From assembly GCA_030386875.1 (NCBI GenBank), contig CM059579.1, forward strand, positions 89,718,253 to 89,782,252: 64,000 nt of DNA, read 5' to 3'. This stretch comes from Morinoia aosen. Taxonomy: Eukaryota > Arthropoda > Malacostraca > Amphipoda > Talitridae. Positions 35,645-46,055 of this stretch are shown here, in pieces (the stretch's first letter is position 1; every line of letters begins with the position of its first letter). A program made the translations under genes and the position numbers. The notes under the pieces were generated by a model that had not been told where the DNA came from, ran no database searches, and was given only the letters and a program-made list of their open reading frames with translations.

Positions 35645-37345
35645 CGTGTTGGAGCGTGTGTTGCTGCGTGTGTGTTGCTGCGTGTGTGTTGCTGCGTGTG
35701 TGTTGCTGCGTGTGTGTTGCTGCGCGTGTGTTGCTGCGCGTGTGTTGCTGCGTGTGTGTTGCCGCGTGTGTGTTGCCGCGTGTGTGTGTTGCCGCGTGTG
35801 TGTGTTGCCGCGTGTGTGTGTTGCCGCGTGTGTGTGTTGCCGCGTGTGTGTGTTGCCGCGTGTGTGTGTTGCCGCGTGTGTGTGTTGCCGCGTGTGTGTG
35901 TTGCCGCGTGTGTGTGTTGCCGCGTGTGTGTGTTGCCGCGTGTGTGTGTTGCTGCGTGTGTGTTTTGCTGCGTGTGTGTGTTGCTGCGTGTGTGTGTTGC
36001 TGCGTGAGTGTGTTGCTGCGTGAGTGTGTTGCTGCGTGTGTGTGTTGCTGCGTGTGTGTGTTGCTGCGTGTGTGTGTTGCTGCGTGTGTGTGTTGCTGCG
36101 TGTGTGTGTTGCTGCGTGTGTGTGTTGCTGCGTGTGTGTGTTGCTGCGTGTGTGTGTTGCTGCGTGTGTGTGTTGCTGCGTGTGTGTGTTGCTGCGTGTG
36201 TGTGTTGCTGCGTGTGTGTGTTGCTGCGTGTGTGTGTTGCTGCGTGTGTGTGTTGCTGCGTGTGTGGGTTGCTGCGTGTGTGGGTTGCTGCGTGTGTGTG
36301 TGTTGCTGCGTGTGTGTGTGTTGCTGCGTGTGTGTGTTGCTGCGTGTGTGTGTTGCTGCGTGTGTGTGTTGCTGCGTGTGTGTGTTGCTGCGTGTGTGTG
36401 TTGCTGCGCGTGTGTGTTGCTGCGCGTGTGTGTTGCTGCGCGTGTGTGTTGCTGCGCGTGTGTGTTGCTGCGCGTGTGTGTTGCTGCGTGTGTGTTGCTG
36501 CGTGTGTGTTGCTGCGTGAGTGTTGCTGCGTGTGTGTTGCTGCGTGAGTGTTGCTGCGTGTGTGTTGCTGCGTGTGTGTTGCTGCGTGTGTGTTGCTGCG
36601 TGTGTGTTGCTGCGTGTGTGTTGCTGCGTGTGTGTTGCTGCGTGTGTGTTGCTGCGTGTGTGTTGCTGCGTGTGTTGCTGCGTGTGTGTTGCTGCGTGTG
36701 TGTTGCTGCGTGTGTGTTGCTGCGTGTGTGTTGCTGCGTGTGTGTTGCTGCGTGTGTGTTGCTGCGTGTGTGTTGCTGCGTGTGTGTTGCTGCGTGTGTG
36801 TTGCTGCGTGTGTGTTGCTGCGTGTGTGCTGCTGCGTGTGTGTTGCTGCGTGTGTGTTGCTGCGTGTGTGTTGCTGCGTGTGTGTTGCTGCGTGTGTGTT
36901 GCTGCGTGTGTGTTGCTGCGTGTGTGTGCTGCTGCGTGTGTGTGCTGCTGCGCGTGTGTGTTGCTGCGTGTGTGTGTTGCTGCGTGTGTGTTGCTGCGTG
37001 TGTGTTGCTGCGTGTGTGTTGCTGCGTGTGTGTTGCTGCGTGAGTGTTGCTGCGTGTGTGTTGCTGCGTGTGTGTTGCTGCGTGTGTGTTGCTGCGTGTG
37101 TGTTGCTGCGTGTGTGTTGCTGCGTGTGTGTTGCTGCGTGTGTGTTGCTGCGTGTGTGTTGCTGCGTGTGTGTTGCTGCGTGTGTTGCTGCGTGTGTGTT
37201 GCTGCGTGTGTGTTGCTGCGTGTGTTGCTGCGTGTGTGTTGCTGCGTGTGTGTTGCTGCGTGTGTGTTGCTGCGTGTGTGTTGCTGCGTGTTTTGCTGCG
37301 TGTGTTGCTGCGTGTGTTGCTGCGTGTGTGTTGCTGCGTGTTGCA
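35645..37345. repeat. Minisatellite, 14-bp and 16-bp units
   Basis: About 1.7 kb of TGTGTGTTGCTGCG (14 bp; 35645-35780 and most of 36480-37345) and TGTGTGTGTTGCTGCG (16 bp; 35780-36480), with sub-variants TTGCCGCG (35760-35945) and TGCGCGTG (36405-36480), and rarer 12-bp units. ORFs of up to 581 codons on both strands are artefacts. Confidence 0.96.
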
Positions 37346-37740
37346 ACGTGCACAAAATAGATCTTAAGACGGATGAGAACATTATCTGTTCAGAAGAATG
37401 AGAAGATTATCTGAAGGTACGCGCTACGACGGGCCGTGTAGAGACCCATACTCAGTTGAACTAACATGCAACATCTCATTATGAATAAATACTATTCTAA
37501 CCTCTCATCCGTTCCCTAAATCGCACAGGACATTCCCCTACCTCGTCTAAAATTAGATAGATCACCTTCTCTCACATAGTTTTAGCGATGACTGGCAATA
37601 ATAATGAACTAAGTTTCCAGAACAGCAAGAAAGTCACCAAGTACCTGGCGAACTTGTTGGATGTTCCAAGTTTATAGGCGTGTGCTTAGAGTAGCCAAAT
37701 CGACTTGAACGACTTGCGCTGCCTATTGTACCGCTGCAGC

Positions 37741-37880
37741 GACCTAAGATTATAAAAGCTACTTTCAGCCTCCCTAACCACAATAAAGGTGGCTCAAAGA
37801 GGGGAAGGAGGAAAGTAACATTCATCATGGAGTTTAGGGAAAGGGGATCTATTGCCAATAAGCAATCCGTTCTCTCGAAA
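37741..37880 (-). mobile_element. 361-bp retroposed element, strongly truncated (family 2)
   Basis: CTTTCAGCCTCCCTAACCAC, GAGGGGAAGGAGGAAAG and CATCATGGAGTTTAGG; only the tail-proximal 130 bp remain. Confidence 0.7.
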
Positions 37881-37914
37881 TGAGAACGCATGGATCGAGC
37901 AGAGCTATTTGCTC

Positions 37915-38190
37915 ACCTGTGTAATATTTTAATATCATGGCAATAATATTCGATTTTTGATGGATTGGTGTTGATCTTCTTAAAGGAATTAATATTTGTA
38001 TTTTTGACTCATGGAATAGTTTAATATCGTGATAATGTTATTTATAGTTCTGATTTACCCATGTTGATTTCCTGAAAAGAATTAATACATGTATTTTTGA
38101 TGAGCGTAATATTTCATTATCATGCTAACAACCTGTTTTTTTTATTGAATTTAAGAAAGAATTTAATATACATATATAAAAAAAAAAAAT
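37915..38190. repeat. Degenerate direct repeat, about 60-115 bp, AT-rich
   Basis: Recurring TTTAATATCATGGCAATAAT, GTTGATCTTCTTAAAGGAAT and TTAATATTTGTATTTTTGA appear two to three times with substitutions. A poly-A/poly-T pair at 38180-38200 could form a hairpin. Confidence 0.65.
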
Positions 38191-38475
38191 TTTTTTTTGA
38201 TAGACGTGTGTTGGTCATCCGAAAGGATTGTATTTTTGCTAAACATGAAAGAACGCAAAAGAAAGACCTTCACGAGATGCCTGCGTGCACGGAGCGCGAG
38301 TGATGTTTGAGCAAGACTGTACGAGGTCATGACGGCAGCCGTCCGTCATTCTTGTGTCAACTGGATACATTTTTGATGCGATGGCCGCCGCCGATCAAGT
38401 TCCCTGGCGCGTAAATGTGGCAGAGAGCGGGAATGTGTCGGTGGTTACACACCCCAGCTTTGTTTACGCACCCAG

Positions 38476-39893
38476 GCCGTCGGGTGCAAGCCGTCGGGTG
38501 CAAGCCGTCGGGTGCAAGCCGTCGGGTGCAAGCCGTCGGGTGCAAGCCGTCGGGTGCAAGCCGTCGGGTGCAAGCCGTCGGGTGCAAGCCGTCGGGTGCA
38601 AGCCGTCGGGTGCAAGCCGTCGGGTGCAAGCCGTCGGGTGCAAGCCGTCGGGTGCAAGCCGTCGGGTGCAAGCCGTCGAGTGCAAGCCGTCGGGTGCAAG
38701 CCGTCGGGTGCAAGCCGTCGGGTGCAAGCCGTCGGGTGCAAGCCATCGGGTGCAAGCCGTCGGGTGCAAGCCGTCGGGTGCAAGCCGTCGGGTGCAAGCC
38801 GTCGGGTGCAAGCCGTCGGGTGCAAGCCGTCGGGTGCAAGCCGTCGGGTGCAAGCCGTCGGGTGCAAGCCGTCGGGTGCAAGCCGTCAGGTGCAAACCGT
38901 CGGGTGCAAACCGTCGGGTGCAAACCGTCGGGTGCAAGCCGTTGGGGGCAAGCCGTTAGGGGCAAACCGTCGGGTTGAGCCGTCGGGTGGAAGCCGTTGG
39001 GGGCAAACCGTCGGGTGCAAGCCGTTGGGAGCAAACCGTCGGGTGCAAACCGTCGGGTGCAAACCGTCGGGTGCAAACCGTCGGGTGCAAACCGTCGGGT
39101 GCAAACCGTCGGGTGCAAACCGTCGGGTGCAAACCGTCGGGTGCAAACCGTCGGGTGCAAACCGTCGGGTGCAAACCGTCGGGTGCAAACCGTCGGGTGC
39201 AAACCGTCGGGTGCAAACCGTCGGGTGCAAACCGTCGGGTGCAAACCGTCGGGTGCAAACCGTCGGGTGCAAACCGTCGGGTGCAAACCGTCGGGTGCAA
39301 ACCGTCGGGTGCAAACCGTCGGGTGCAAACCGTCGGGTGCAAACCGTCGGGTGCAAACCGTCGGGTGCAAACCGTCGGGTGCAAACCGTCGGGTGCAAAC
39401 CGTCGGGTGCAAACCGTCGGGTGCAAACCGTCGGGTGCAAACCGTCGGGTGCAAACCGTCGGGTGCAAACCGTCGGGTGCAAACCGTCGGGTGCAAACCG
39501 TCGGGTGCAAACCGTCGGGTGCAAACCGTCGGGTGCAAACCGCCGGGTGCAAACCGTCGGGTGCAAACCGTCGGGTGCAAACCGTCAGGTGCAAACCGCC
39601 GGGTGCAAACCGCCGGGTGCAAACCGCCGGGTGCAAACCGCCGGGTGCAAACCGCCGGGTGCAAACCGCCGGGTGCAAACCGTCGGGTGCAAACCGCCGG
39701 GTGCAAACCGCCGGGTGCAAACCGTCGGGTGCAAACCGCCGGGTGCAAACCGCCGGGTGCAAACCGCCGGGTGCAAACCGCCGGGTGCAAACCGCCGGGT
39801 GCAAACCGCCGGGTGCAAACCGTCGGGTGCAAACCACCGGGTGCAAACCGCCGGGTGCAAACCGCCGGGTGCAAACCGCCGGGTGCAAACCTA
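38476..39893. repeat. Minisatellite, 14-bp unit in three blocks
   Basis: About 100 copies. Block 1 AAGCCGTCGGGTGC (38476-38885), block 2 AAACCGTCGGGTGC (38885-39585, with a disordered patch at 38930-39035 containing GTTGGGGGC units), block 3 AAACCGCCGGGTGC (39540-39893, mixed). No stops, hence false ORFs up to 505 codons. Confidence 0.97.
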
Positions 39894-40191
39894 GGCCGTC
39901 GGGAACAAATGTCGGGTGTAGAGCGCGTGTGTGGGGGCAGAATGACAGGTTGCTCTGTTTACCCACCGCCCAAATACACCCAAAGCAAAGAACTGAAGTT
40001 TGGCTGAGTGCTGCTGTTTGAGCATCATTGAGGTGATGCATTGCAAGCTTCGCTCACCCCAAAAAACTTGCACCAACATTAACAAAGTTTGCAATATGGA
40101 GCAAGACGTGACATAGTCTCGAGCATGCAATGTGGCACCTATGTAGTGTGGGAATTCACGCTATACTTCGTGCTTCATTTCAGATTTCTCC
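39894..40191. other. No recognised feature
   Basis: Short single-copy-looking stretch between the array and the next MITE. Confidence 0.5.
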
Positions 40192-40427
40192 TTAACACTT
40201 TGACTGCGACGTGAGCCACCGGTGGTACACAGAAGGGACTTTCGTAATGCTGTTGGTCGACCAGCAGTCAAAAACTTATATTTTATTTTGTAAATACTGA
40301 ATGAGAACTAAATGAAGGCATTATCGAGTTAATGTTTCCTATTCCAACATTATTTACAACGAAAACTGGCTTTAAATTTGAGTTGAATATTAAACTTCAG
40401 TTTCACTTGCCACAGTGGAAGTGCTAA
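40192..40427 (+). mobile_element. TTAA-type MITE (family 1)
   Basis: TTAACACTTTGACTGCGACG at the left (the family consensus end) with GAGCCACCGGTGG, and GCCACAGTGGAAGTGCTAA at the right. 236 bp. Confidence 0.86.
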
Positions 40428-40904
40428 AAAATATCAAACCCTCATCTGTACTATTCTGTTCGAGTTTGAAAATCTCAAGGTAGGATAACTTTAAAAAAAT
40501 TACCCGGAAAATTCTTTGCTTCTCCATTGATCACTTTTTTTCGTCGACTACCTTAGAAGAGAATAGCAGCCACGGGTGGCAGCAACCCTCTAGCGGACGC
40601 TTCCAGAAATGTATGAGATCTGCAATCGGTGTTATTGATGGGCGTCTTTACGATGCATGAACGACTCTTTTTGCAATGCTGATGGTGCGAGGGGTCCCTG
40701 AGGGTGGCCTAATTGAGTTATTCATGCACACTTGTCATTCAAACCACACCCGCAGGCCGCCATTGCAGGAATTACGGCGTGAATAAGCGCCGGGTCGGTG
40801 GCGGGCGCAATGAAGATGTTGACCTCACATGCAAACAGTGACGATCACCGGCCATTGTGACTGACGATCACCGGCTATTGTGACCAACGAACTGGGAAAC
40901 TTTG
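40428..40904. other. No gene; balanced-composition island
   Basis: 40735-40830 (CAGGCCGCCATTGCAGGAAT and GGCGTGAATAAGCGCC) stands out from the AT-rich surroundings and might be regulatory. A 20-bp repeat TGACGATCACCGGC occurs twice at 40840-40875. Confidence 0.3.
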
Positions 40905-41072
40905 CACAACTTTGTATCTCAGCGGGAAAACTTTCTGCAATATTGTATCTCAGCGGGAAACTTTCCACGATATTGTAAATCAGTGGCGAAACTTTGTACA
41001 ATGTTGTATCTCAGCGGGAAACTTCGCACAATATTGTATCTCAGCGGGGAAACTTTGCACAATATTGTATTG
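40905..41072. repeat. Short tandem repeat, about 30-bp unit
   Basis: Six copies carrying ATTGTATCTCAGCGGG followed by AAACTTTGCACAAT, with point changes. Confidence 0.88.
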
Positions 41073-41324
41073 AAGCTAGAATTTATCAAGTTGAACAACT
41101 AACGACGTGCAAAGAATCACCATGCAAAGCACATTGAATTTGGTGGACCTGAATCCTATACAAAGAAATATTTTCAATAGCAGAAAACTACATCACCATT
41201 CGGGATCTTACCTGCATTTGATTGTAGTATTGATTTATATTGCAGAATATTTTATACAGGAATATTTAATCCAATCTTCATGAGGGTGAAGCCAAGAAGG
41301 TTTGTGAAAATTTAAGCCCTGGTT

Positions 41325-41505
41325 CTCAACAGAAGTAACAATATTTTCCCGAAAATTATTTCATTTTCGTATCCTAGTAAATTTACTAAAATCTTCATAT
41401 ATCAAATGGCACCTTCGTTCTCAACAGAATTAATAATATTTCCCGGCAAAATTACTTCATTTTCTTATCCTAATCAATTTAGAAAAGCCTTCATATTTCC
41501 AAGTT
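41325..41505. repeat. Two-copy direct repeat, about 100-bp unit
   Basis: GGTTCTCAACAGAAGTAACA, CCCGAAAATTATTTCATTTT and CGTATCCTAGTAAATTTA in copy 1 correspond to CGTTCTCAACAGAATTAATA, CCCGGCAAAATTACTTC and CTTATCCTAATCAATTTA in copy 2. Confidence 0.8.
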
Positions 41506-42664
41506 GACGGGGAAATTTGTATATTCCACGCTGAGCTGCATCGCAACGCGCAGCAGCAAGCGCAAATAAAAATAGAAGCAACGCAAAACGAGCTTCACGT
41601 GTATTAAATTATTCAAATATCTCGTTAAAAATGACTGGTGCTATAATTGCTAAGTGTTCAGCAAAGTAGACGGACCTGAATGCGTCACGGCATTGGTGGC
41701 AGTGGCAGCGGCGGTGGGGAGCGGCCGAGTAAATTCACAAGACCACTCCAGCATCCCCTCAGGGCCCAATCAATCAAACCATTGGCAAAACCCATTAAAA
41801 TAATCACCACTTGAGCCAATAAAAATGAACTCATTAATTTGCTGCGCAGCTCCAAGCCAAAATAAGGACGCATAGCTCCAAGCAATGCACAATTGGCTGA
41901 AACGCGCGCTGTTTTCGTACAAATGATTCCGCGTTCCATGAATAGAAATGCAATGGAAAAACTGCACCCTCAATAGTGAACGGAAGGATTTTAATGTACA
42001 CTAATTTCCGTAGAAATTCAAAATTTATTCTGTTTTTTTTTTATTTTAAATTTACTTTAAAGCCTGTAAAGTGAATGCAAAGATTGGAAATGCGCGCTAG
42101 TTTCAGTAGAAATTAAAAATAAATTTGACAAAGGGAAAAATATGGTACAAGTTTGTAGAAATTTAAATAAAATTTGGACACACATTCGAGGAATTCACGT
42201 AGTACTTCACGCAACACTGGATGGGTTTGGTGGGTCAGCGACCAAGATTATCCACTATATGAAACAAACTGAAGTGCTGAAAATAAATTGAAGCCTCATC
42301 ATCTATCGATTATTTAGGAACATTAAGCACTCCACATACATGTTTGGTAAGAACATTTTCCATCCCCTAAAGTTAGAAAATTTTAGCTCTAAGTGCACTG
42401 TACGAGAGCGTGCCGTCCAGATATAGCGAAAGAGAATATGTTCTCAAAATGTGCCACAAATGTTTTGTACTCAATGAAGAGAAGATTTAGAACTAAATAA
42501 ATATCCTGTTGCCATTGGTGAAACTTGTTGAAAGATAAAGGTCAAGCTCACAACGCAGGCAACTCACTCACCTGTTGACACTGGTGATATAATGGCAAAT
42601 CTTTGTAAATATTTTTGAATTTTAGCGAACACAATTCGTTACGGTTATTATTATATTATTATAC
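41506..42664. other. Intronic, no recognised feature
   Basis: AT-rich. A minus-strand donor-like CAACAG/GTGAGT at 42569 is preceded by only a 29-base candidate exon that would break the frame between exons C and D. Minus-strand ORF 41685-41939 is not recognisable. Confidence 0.45.
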
Positions 42665-43012
42665 GAGAAATTTTTAGCCTCCCTTAACCACGACAAAGAT
42701 GTCCTAAGAGAGGAAGGAGGAAGCCACCATTTAGTATGGAGTTGAGGGAATGCAGAATCTATGCACAAGGTGCACAGAAACAGTAAGCTAAGAAAGAAGT
42801 TCGTGAAACAAGCAAAAGTTGAAGAAAGTAGTAGGTGCTGAAAAACAGGACAGCAGAGAACCGAAAAAGGATGGTCCGTAACAAAACAAAAACCTATTCT
42901 ATTTAAAAAAAATGAAGCCTACCTAACCTTTAGCTCAGGCCCTCACATAGTCCCCCTGGGAGCGCTAATTCCCATAGATACAATAGTTGTATCCCCCTGA
43001 GGGGTGTTGAAT
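42665..43012 (-). mobile_element. 361-bp retroposed element, near full length (family 2)
   Basis: TTTTTAGCCTCCCTTAACC, CACCATTTAGTATGGAGTTG, GAAAAACAGGACAGCAG and the complete far end with CCATAGATACAATAGTTGTA and CCCCCTGAGGGG. It lies in the intron downstream of exon C. Confidence 0.88.
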
Positions 43013-43469
43013 TCTGTAACAATTTCAATTGTTTCAATTGTTCAATTTTAGCCGAAACAGAAATCGCTCTGAATTTGCAAGCCTACGGAGTGCCTTCTCA
43101 GCATGCAATATGCATCCTAAATAAAGTCCCCCAATTGGTTTTGTAAATGTAGACTATCGACTGTGTGTGTGTTCAAAATTCCCCAACGTTAATCGAAGCA
43201 GTTGAATAATTACGTTCTTTTCGTTTGGAATGGGAAGAATCAGAGTAAAAGATAGGTTCGTCATTGCGTCCTAGTGTCAGTTATAAGGCATTTGAAAAAC
43301 CAATACAAAAGATGAGAAGTATCGGACTTGATTGGATTAATACATCCTTTTTCAGACATAAGAGAATGCTAGATATAATTTACCATATGTAAAGTAGCTT
43401 TCCAAACTTTTGACAGTGCAAAGAATTAGCCAAAAAGAGAACATGGAATAAATCAATATCTCCACTGAC

Positions 43470-43632
43470 CTGTCTAAGCTGTAGCTGTAGTTGCTGCTGC
43501 TTTCTCACTCTCAGGTCTTTACAACGTCGGTTCTGGAACCATGTAGTGACTTGTTTCTCGGTTAGCCCCGTCTCTTCCGCGATAGACTTCCTCGTAGTCC
43601 TTCCTGGTTTCGGGTCCATGTTGTAGTAATTC
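43470..43632 (-). CDS. LIM-homeodomain gene, exon C: homeodomain helices 2-3 and Gln-rich tail
   Basis: A 163-nt exon, acceptor TTTGCTCTGCAG before 43632, donor CAG then GTCAGT at 43469. It has one base to complete Leu17, then 54 codons. Together with exon B it makes an exact 60-residue homeodomain. Helix 3 reads KQVTTWFQNRRCKDLR, with the invariant W48, F49, N51 and R53 and with Q50. The loop YNMDPKPGRTTRK and the following ETGL are typical of LIM-class homeodomains (YN-x2-P-K/R-P, TGL). RCKD after the WFQN core is, from memory, an Islet feature. Positions 46-47 are Thr-Thr, which is unusual. After the domain comes a KQQQLQLQLRQ tail. The product should bind TAAT-type sites in the nucleus. 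Family-level identification is firm; the orthology (divergent Islet or Lim3-like) is not. Confidence 0.9.
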
Positions 43633-43890
43633 CTGCAGAGCAAAAAGTACATTAGTTTAGTTCCACAGATCAATATATGTACTTTGTCTCGTTTCAAAGC
43701 CTGCATAAATAATTACCATGTTATGTTCGTTTGAATAAGAAATCAGTGATATAATTACAAACAGCTATCGAAGTAGCTTAAATAACACAATTATCTTTCA
43801 AAATAAATTAACAGAACTGTCTAGATAAAATTGTGTGTGCTTATGTCTCACTGCAAAAATTGAACATTAACATTTCATTTCAACAGCAAC

Positions 43891-44152
43891 CTTACATCTG
43901 GCATCCCTACATCTGGCAACCCAAAATCTGGCAACCCTACATCTGGCAACCCTACATCTGGCAACCCTACATCTGGCAACCCTACATCTGGCAACCCTAC
44001 ATCTGGCAACCCTACATCTGGCAACCCTAAATCTGGCAACCCTACATCTGGCAACCCTAAATCTGTCAACCCTACATCGTCAACCCTACATCTGGCAACC
44101 CTACATCTGGCAACCCTACATCTGGCAACCCTACATCTGGCAACCCTACAAA
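43891..44152. repeat. Minisatellite, 15-bp unit, inside the homeodomain intron
   Basis: About 17 copies of CCCTACATCTGGCAA, with single variants (CCAAAATC, TCTGTCAA and a 13-bp unit CCCTACATCGTCAA-like near 44075). The intron that splits homeodomain codon 17 runs from 43633 to 44524. Confidence 0.95.
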
Positions 44153-44255
44153 ACAACCATTTGCAAAGCGCTAAAATCCTGTACAAAAAACTTGAAAATT
44201 GATTTTAGCAAGAAAATGCACCACTCAGGGTAACCAAGAGGACACTGTAGCTCAT

Positions 44256-44524
44256 ATTTAACCAGTATATTGTAAGTTTGACCATTGTTCAGCCGCAAGA
44301 ATCTCACGAGTATTTTTATCCTAATTTTAACCAGTATATTGTAAGCTCAAGCAAGCGTTTTTATTAGTGAGAGCATTTTCTTACAGGACAATTATTATTA
44401 TTATTTTAACCAGTACATTGCAAGCTAAAGCGTGGATTAGTACCAAGAGTAGTTTCTTTCAGGAGAATTTTAAAGTTTATTTTAAGCTGTAAACTGTAAG
44501 CTTGAGTGCTGTTTAGTTTCTTAC
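44256..44524. repeat. Degenerate 65-80 bp repeat abutting the exon B donor
   Basis: TTAACCAGTATATTGTAAG appears at about 44257 and 44327, then as TTAACCAGTACATTGCAAG at 44406 and TAAGCTGTAAACTGTAAG near 44483. TTTTCTTACAGGA at 44376, TTTCTTTCAGGA at 44453 and TTTCTTACAGTA at 44517 recur in step; the last one contains the real minus-strand donor of exon B. Confidence 0.72.
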
Positions 44525-44747
44525 AGTAGTATCTGTAGTTGGTCTTTTGTTATGGCTGCCCTTCTCCTCGGAGTCTTCCTGGCTTGGGCACCACCGCGCC
44601 CCTGGAGCTCCTCTTCGTCAGCGTCGCCGTCAGGCTGCAGCCCGGGAGACGCTCCGACGTCCTGCGATGACGAAGACGAGCTTGAGGGTCGCGACGATGC
44701 GACGGCGTCTGAGACGATGGAGTACGTCGCGCCTTGGAAACGAAAGA
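44525..44747 (-). CDS. LIM-homeodomain gene, exon B: linker and N-terminal arm/helix 1 of the homeodomain
   Basis: A 223-nt exon. The acceptor is CCTCACGCAG before 44747 and the donor is CT then GTAAGA at 44524. The 73 whole codons hold a short hydrophobic start, a run of seven Ser, an acidic patch (DGDADEEEL), then the basic arm and helix 1 (TPRRRAAITKDQLQIL). By back-counting from the conserved Trp48 in exon C, the arm gives R3, R4, R5 and I8, and the last full codon is L16. Codon 17 (Leu) is split CT/G by the intron. If spliced directly to exon A, about 60 residues separate the LIM domain from the homeodomain, a normal length for LIM-homeodomain proteins. The acceptor is the less certain end; a second AG (TTTCCAAG) lies 13 bases further in. 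Opposite-strand ORFs here are shadows. Confidence 0.8.
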
Positions 44748-45589
44748 CTGCGTGAGGATTACGAAATTGAAATGTTTTTTGCGTGCTTATCATGTTGACG
44801 GGAAATATGTGTATAGCTACGTAAATTGTTCGTTCAACTATTCCACTACTTTTTTCAAAATTTGTTTTAGCGTACAGGGTAAAATATTTTCGTACAATTA
44901 TATTTTTCACTTTTTTTTAGGAAAGATGCGAATGGATTTGAGTAGTACAGGCGGTTTTTCAATTTTGCTTCTCACAACCGAACCGAACCAACCGTCGCAA
45001 CTTTACAAACGTAGTCAAGGTGTTACTGAATACCACAAGATATCGGTGGTCCTTACAATGGAAGAATATAATTATTCTTACAAGAAATTAATAAAAAAAT
45101 ATACTCGAAGGTTTGAGATAGAAATCGAAGTTTTAATGGATGAAACACGATCCATATTATATTTATACGTTGATAAGAAATACAGTAACTGAAATTTTCC
45201 TTTTCAGGCTGGAGCTTGTACGCTCCCATGCTGTGCTCGGAAATTAAAGCTTCCATGTTCTTTTGATCCTTGACGTACGTACGAGTTGTTTTGGGTGTTG
45301 TAAGACAGATGTTGCAAGCTTTCAATAAGTCTTGTAAATATTTGTTTTTCGTGCCCGTAATTAAGACATTTCTGAAGATGATTTTACTCGCATTATCAAG
45401 TCCAAATAAAATGCGCGTAAATATAATGATTAAATTAAAAATTTTAACCGTTTTATGGAAAGGACGAACGAAGCAAAATGAATATAGATCATTAGCAAAC
45501 ACTTCAAAATTCGTCAATTCCATTGTCAAAGCTGTGGCAATATGGAGTACAAAATTATTATCATAGAAGTTAGTTGAAAACTCGTTACC
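44748..45589. other. Upstream intron; unassigned ORFs on both strands
   Basis: Plus ORF 44734-45192 and minus ORF 45053-45529 (158 codons) overlap. The minus ORF has a hydrophobic stretch (IFNLIIIFTRILFGL) and a Cys pair. It could be an old receptor-like fragment or chance; a strong plus-strand acceptor-like TTTTCCTTTTCAG ends near 45208. Not enough for a gene call. Confidence 0.3.
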
Positions 45590-45865
45590 TACAAAAAAGT
45601 GATCTCACGAGAGCGAAGAGAAAGTACCATTTAGCACGAACAAAAGCATCAGTGAATCAATGCACAAGGTATATTCCCACGCAGGAACTCCTGCTCTTAG
45701 AAACATTGAGCTTTAAAGAAAGAACAAGAGAAGACAAAGAATAGATAGCAAAGAAGAAAGGCATGAAAACTAAAAGCTAAATGGACTCGCAAGCTTGAAG
45801 TCCCGAAGGCCTATTTAGAGCTGAAATAACTAACAGTATCTCCCCTGTGGGCGGGCACTTGTCCT
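45590..45865 (-). mobile_element. Diverged copy related to family 2
   Basis: GAGAAAGTACCATTTAGCAC, ATGCACAAGGTATATTCCC, GTCCCGAAGGCCTATTTAG and ATCTCCCCTGTGGGC. Same subfamily as 4950-5180. Confidence 0.6.
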
Positions 45866-45924
45866 TCCCGTGTAAGATTGACAGTCCTTACTAATTTTTG
45901 CCTATTGCCTATCTCATGCCCTTA

Positions 45925-46055
45925 TTTATTCATTTATTTATTCATTTATTCATTTCAGTATTTGAATATTTATTTATTTGTTTATTTATTTATTCATTTA
46001 TTTATTGATTTATGTGAGTAATTGAGTATTTATTTATTTAATTATTTATTTGTCC
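45925..46055. repeat. ATTT-rich low-complexity tract
   Basis: Runs of TTTATTCATTTATTTATT over about 130 bp. Confidence 0.9.

Noticed and set aside
35632-37382. Very long Cys/Val-rich and Gln/His/Thr-rich ORFs on both strands
   Set aside because: Products of the 14/16-bp array; overlapping on both strands in five or more frames.
42540-42600. Minus-strand micro-exon ending CAACAG/GTGAGT
   Set aside because: The only plausible acceptor gives 29 bases, which would break the phase-0 junction between exons C and D.
44547-44798. Plus-strand ORFs over exon B
   Set aside because: Shadows of the homeodomain exon, whose minus-strand frame carries the conserved motif and matching splice sites.
45053-45529. 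Minus ORF with a hydrophobic stretch as an odorant-receptor fragment
   Set aside because: No family motif that I can name; the opposite strand is equally open.
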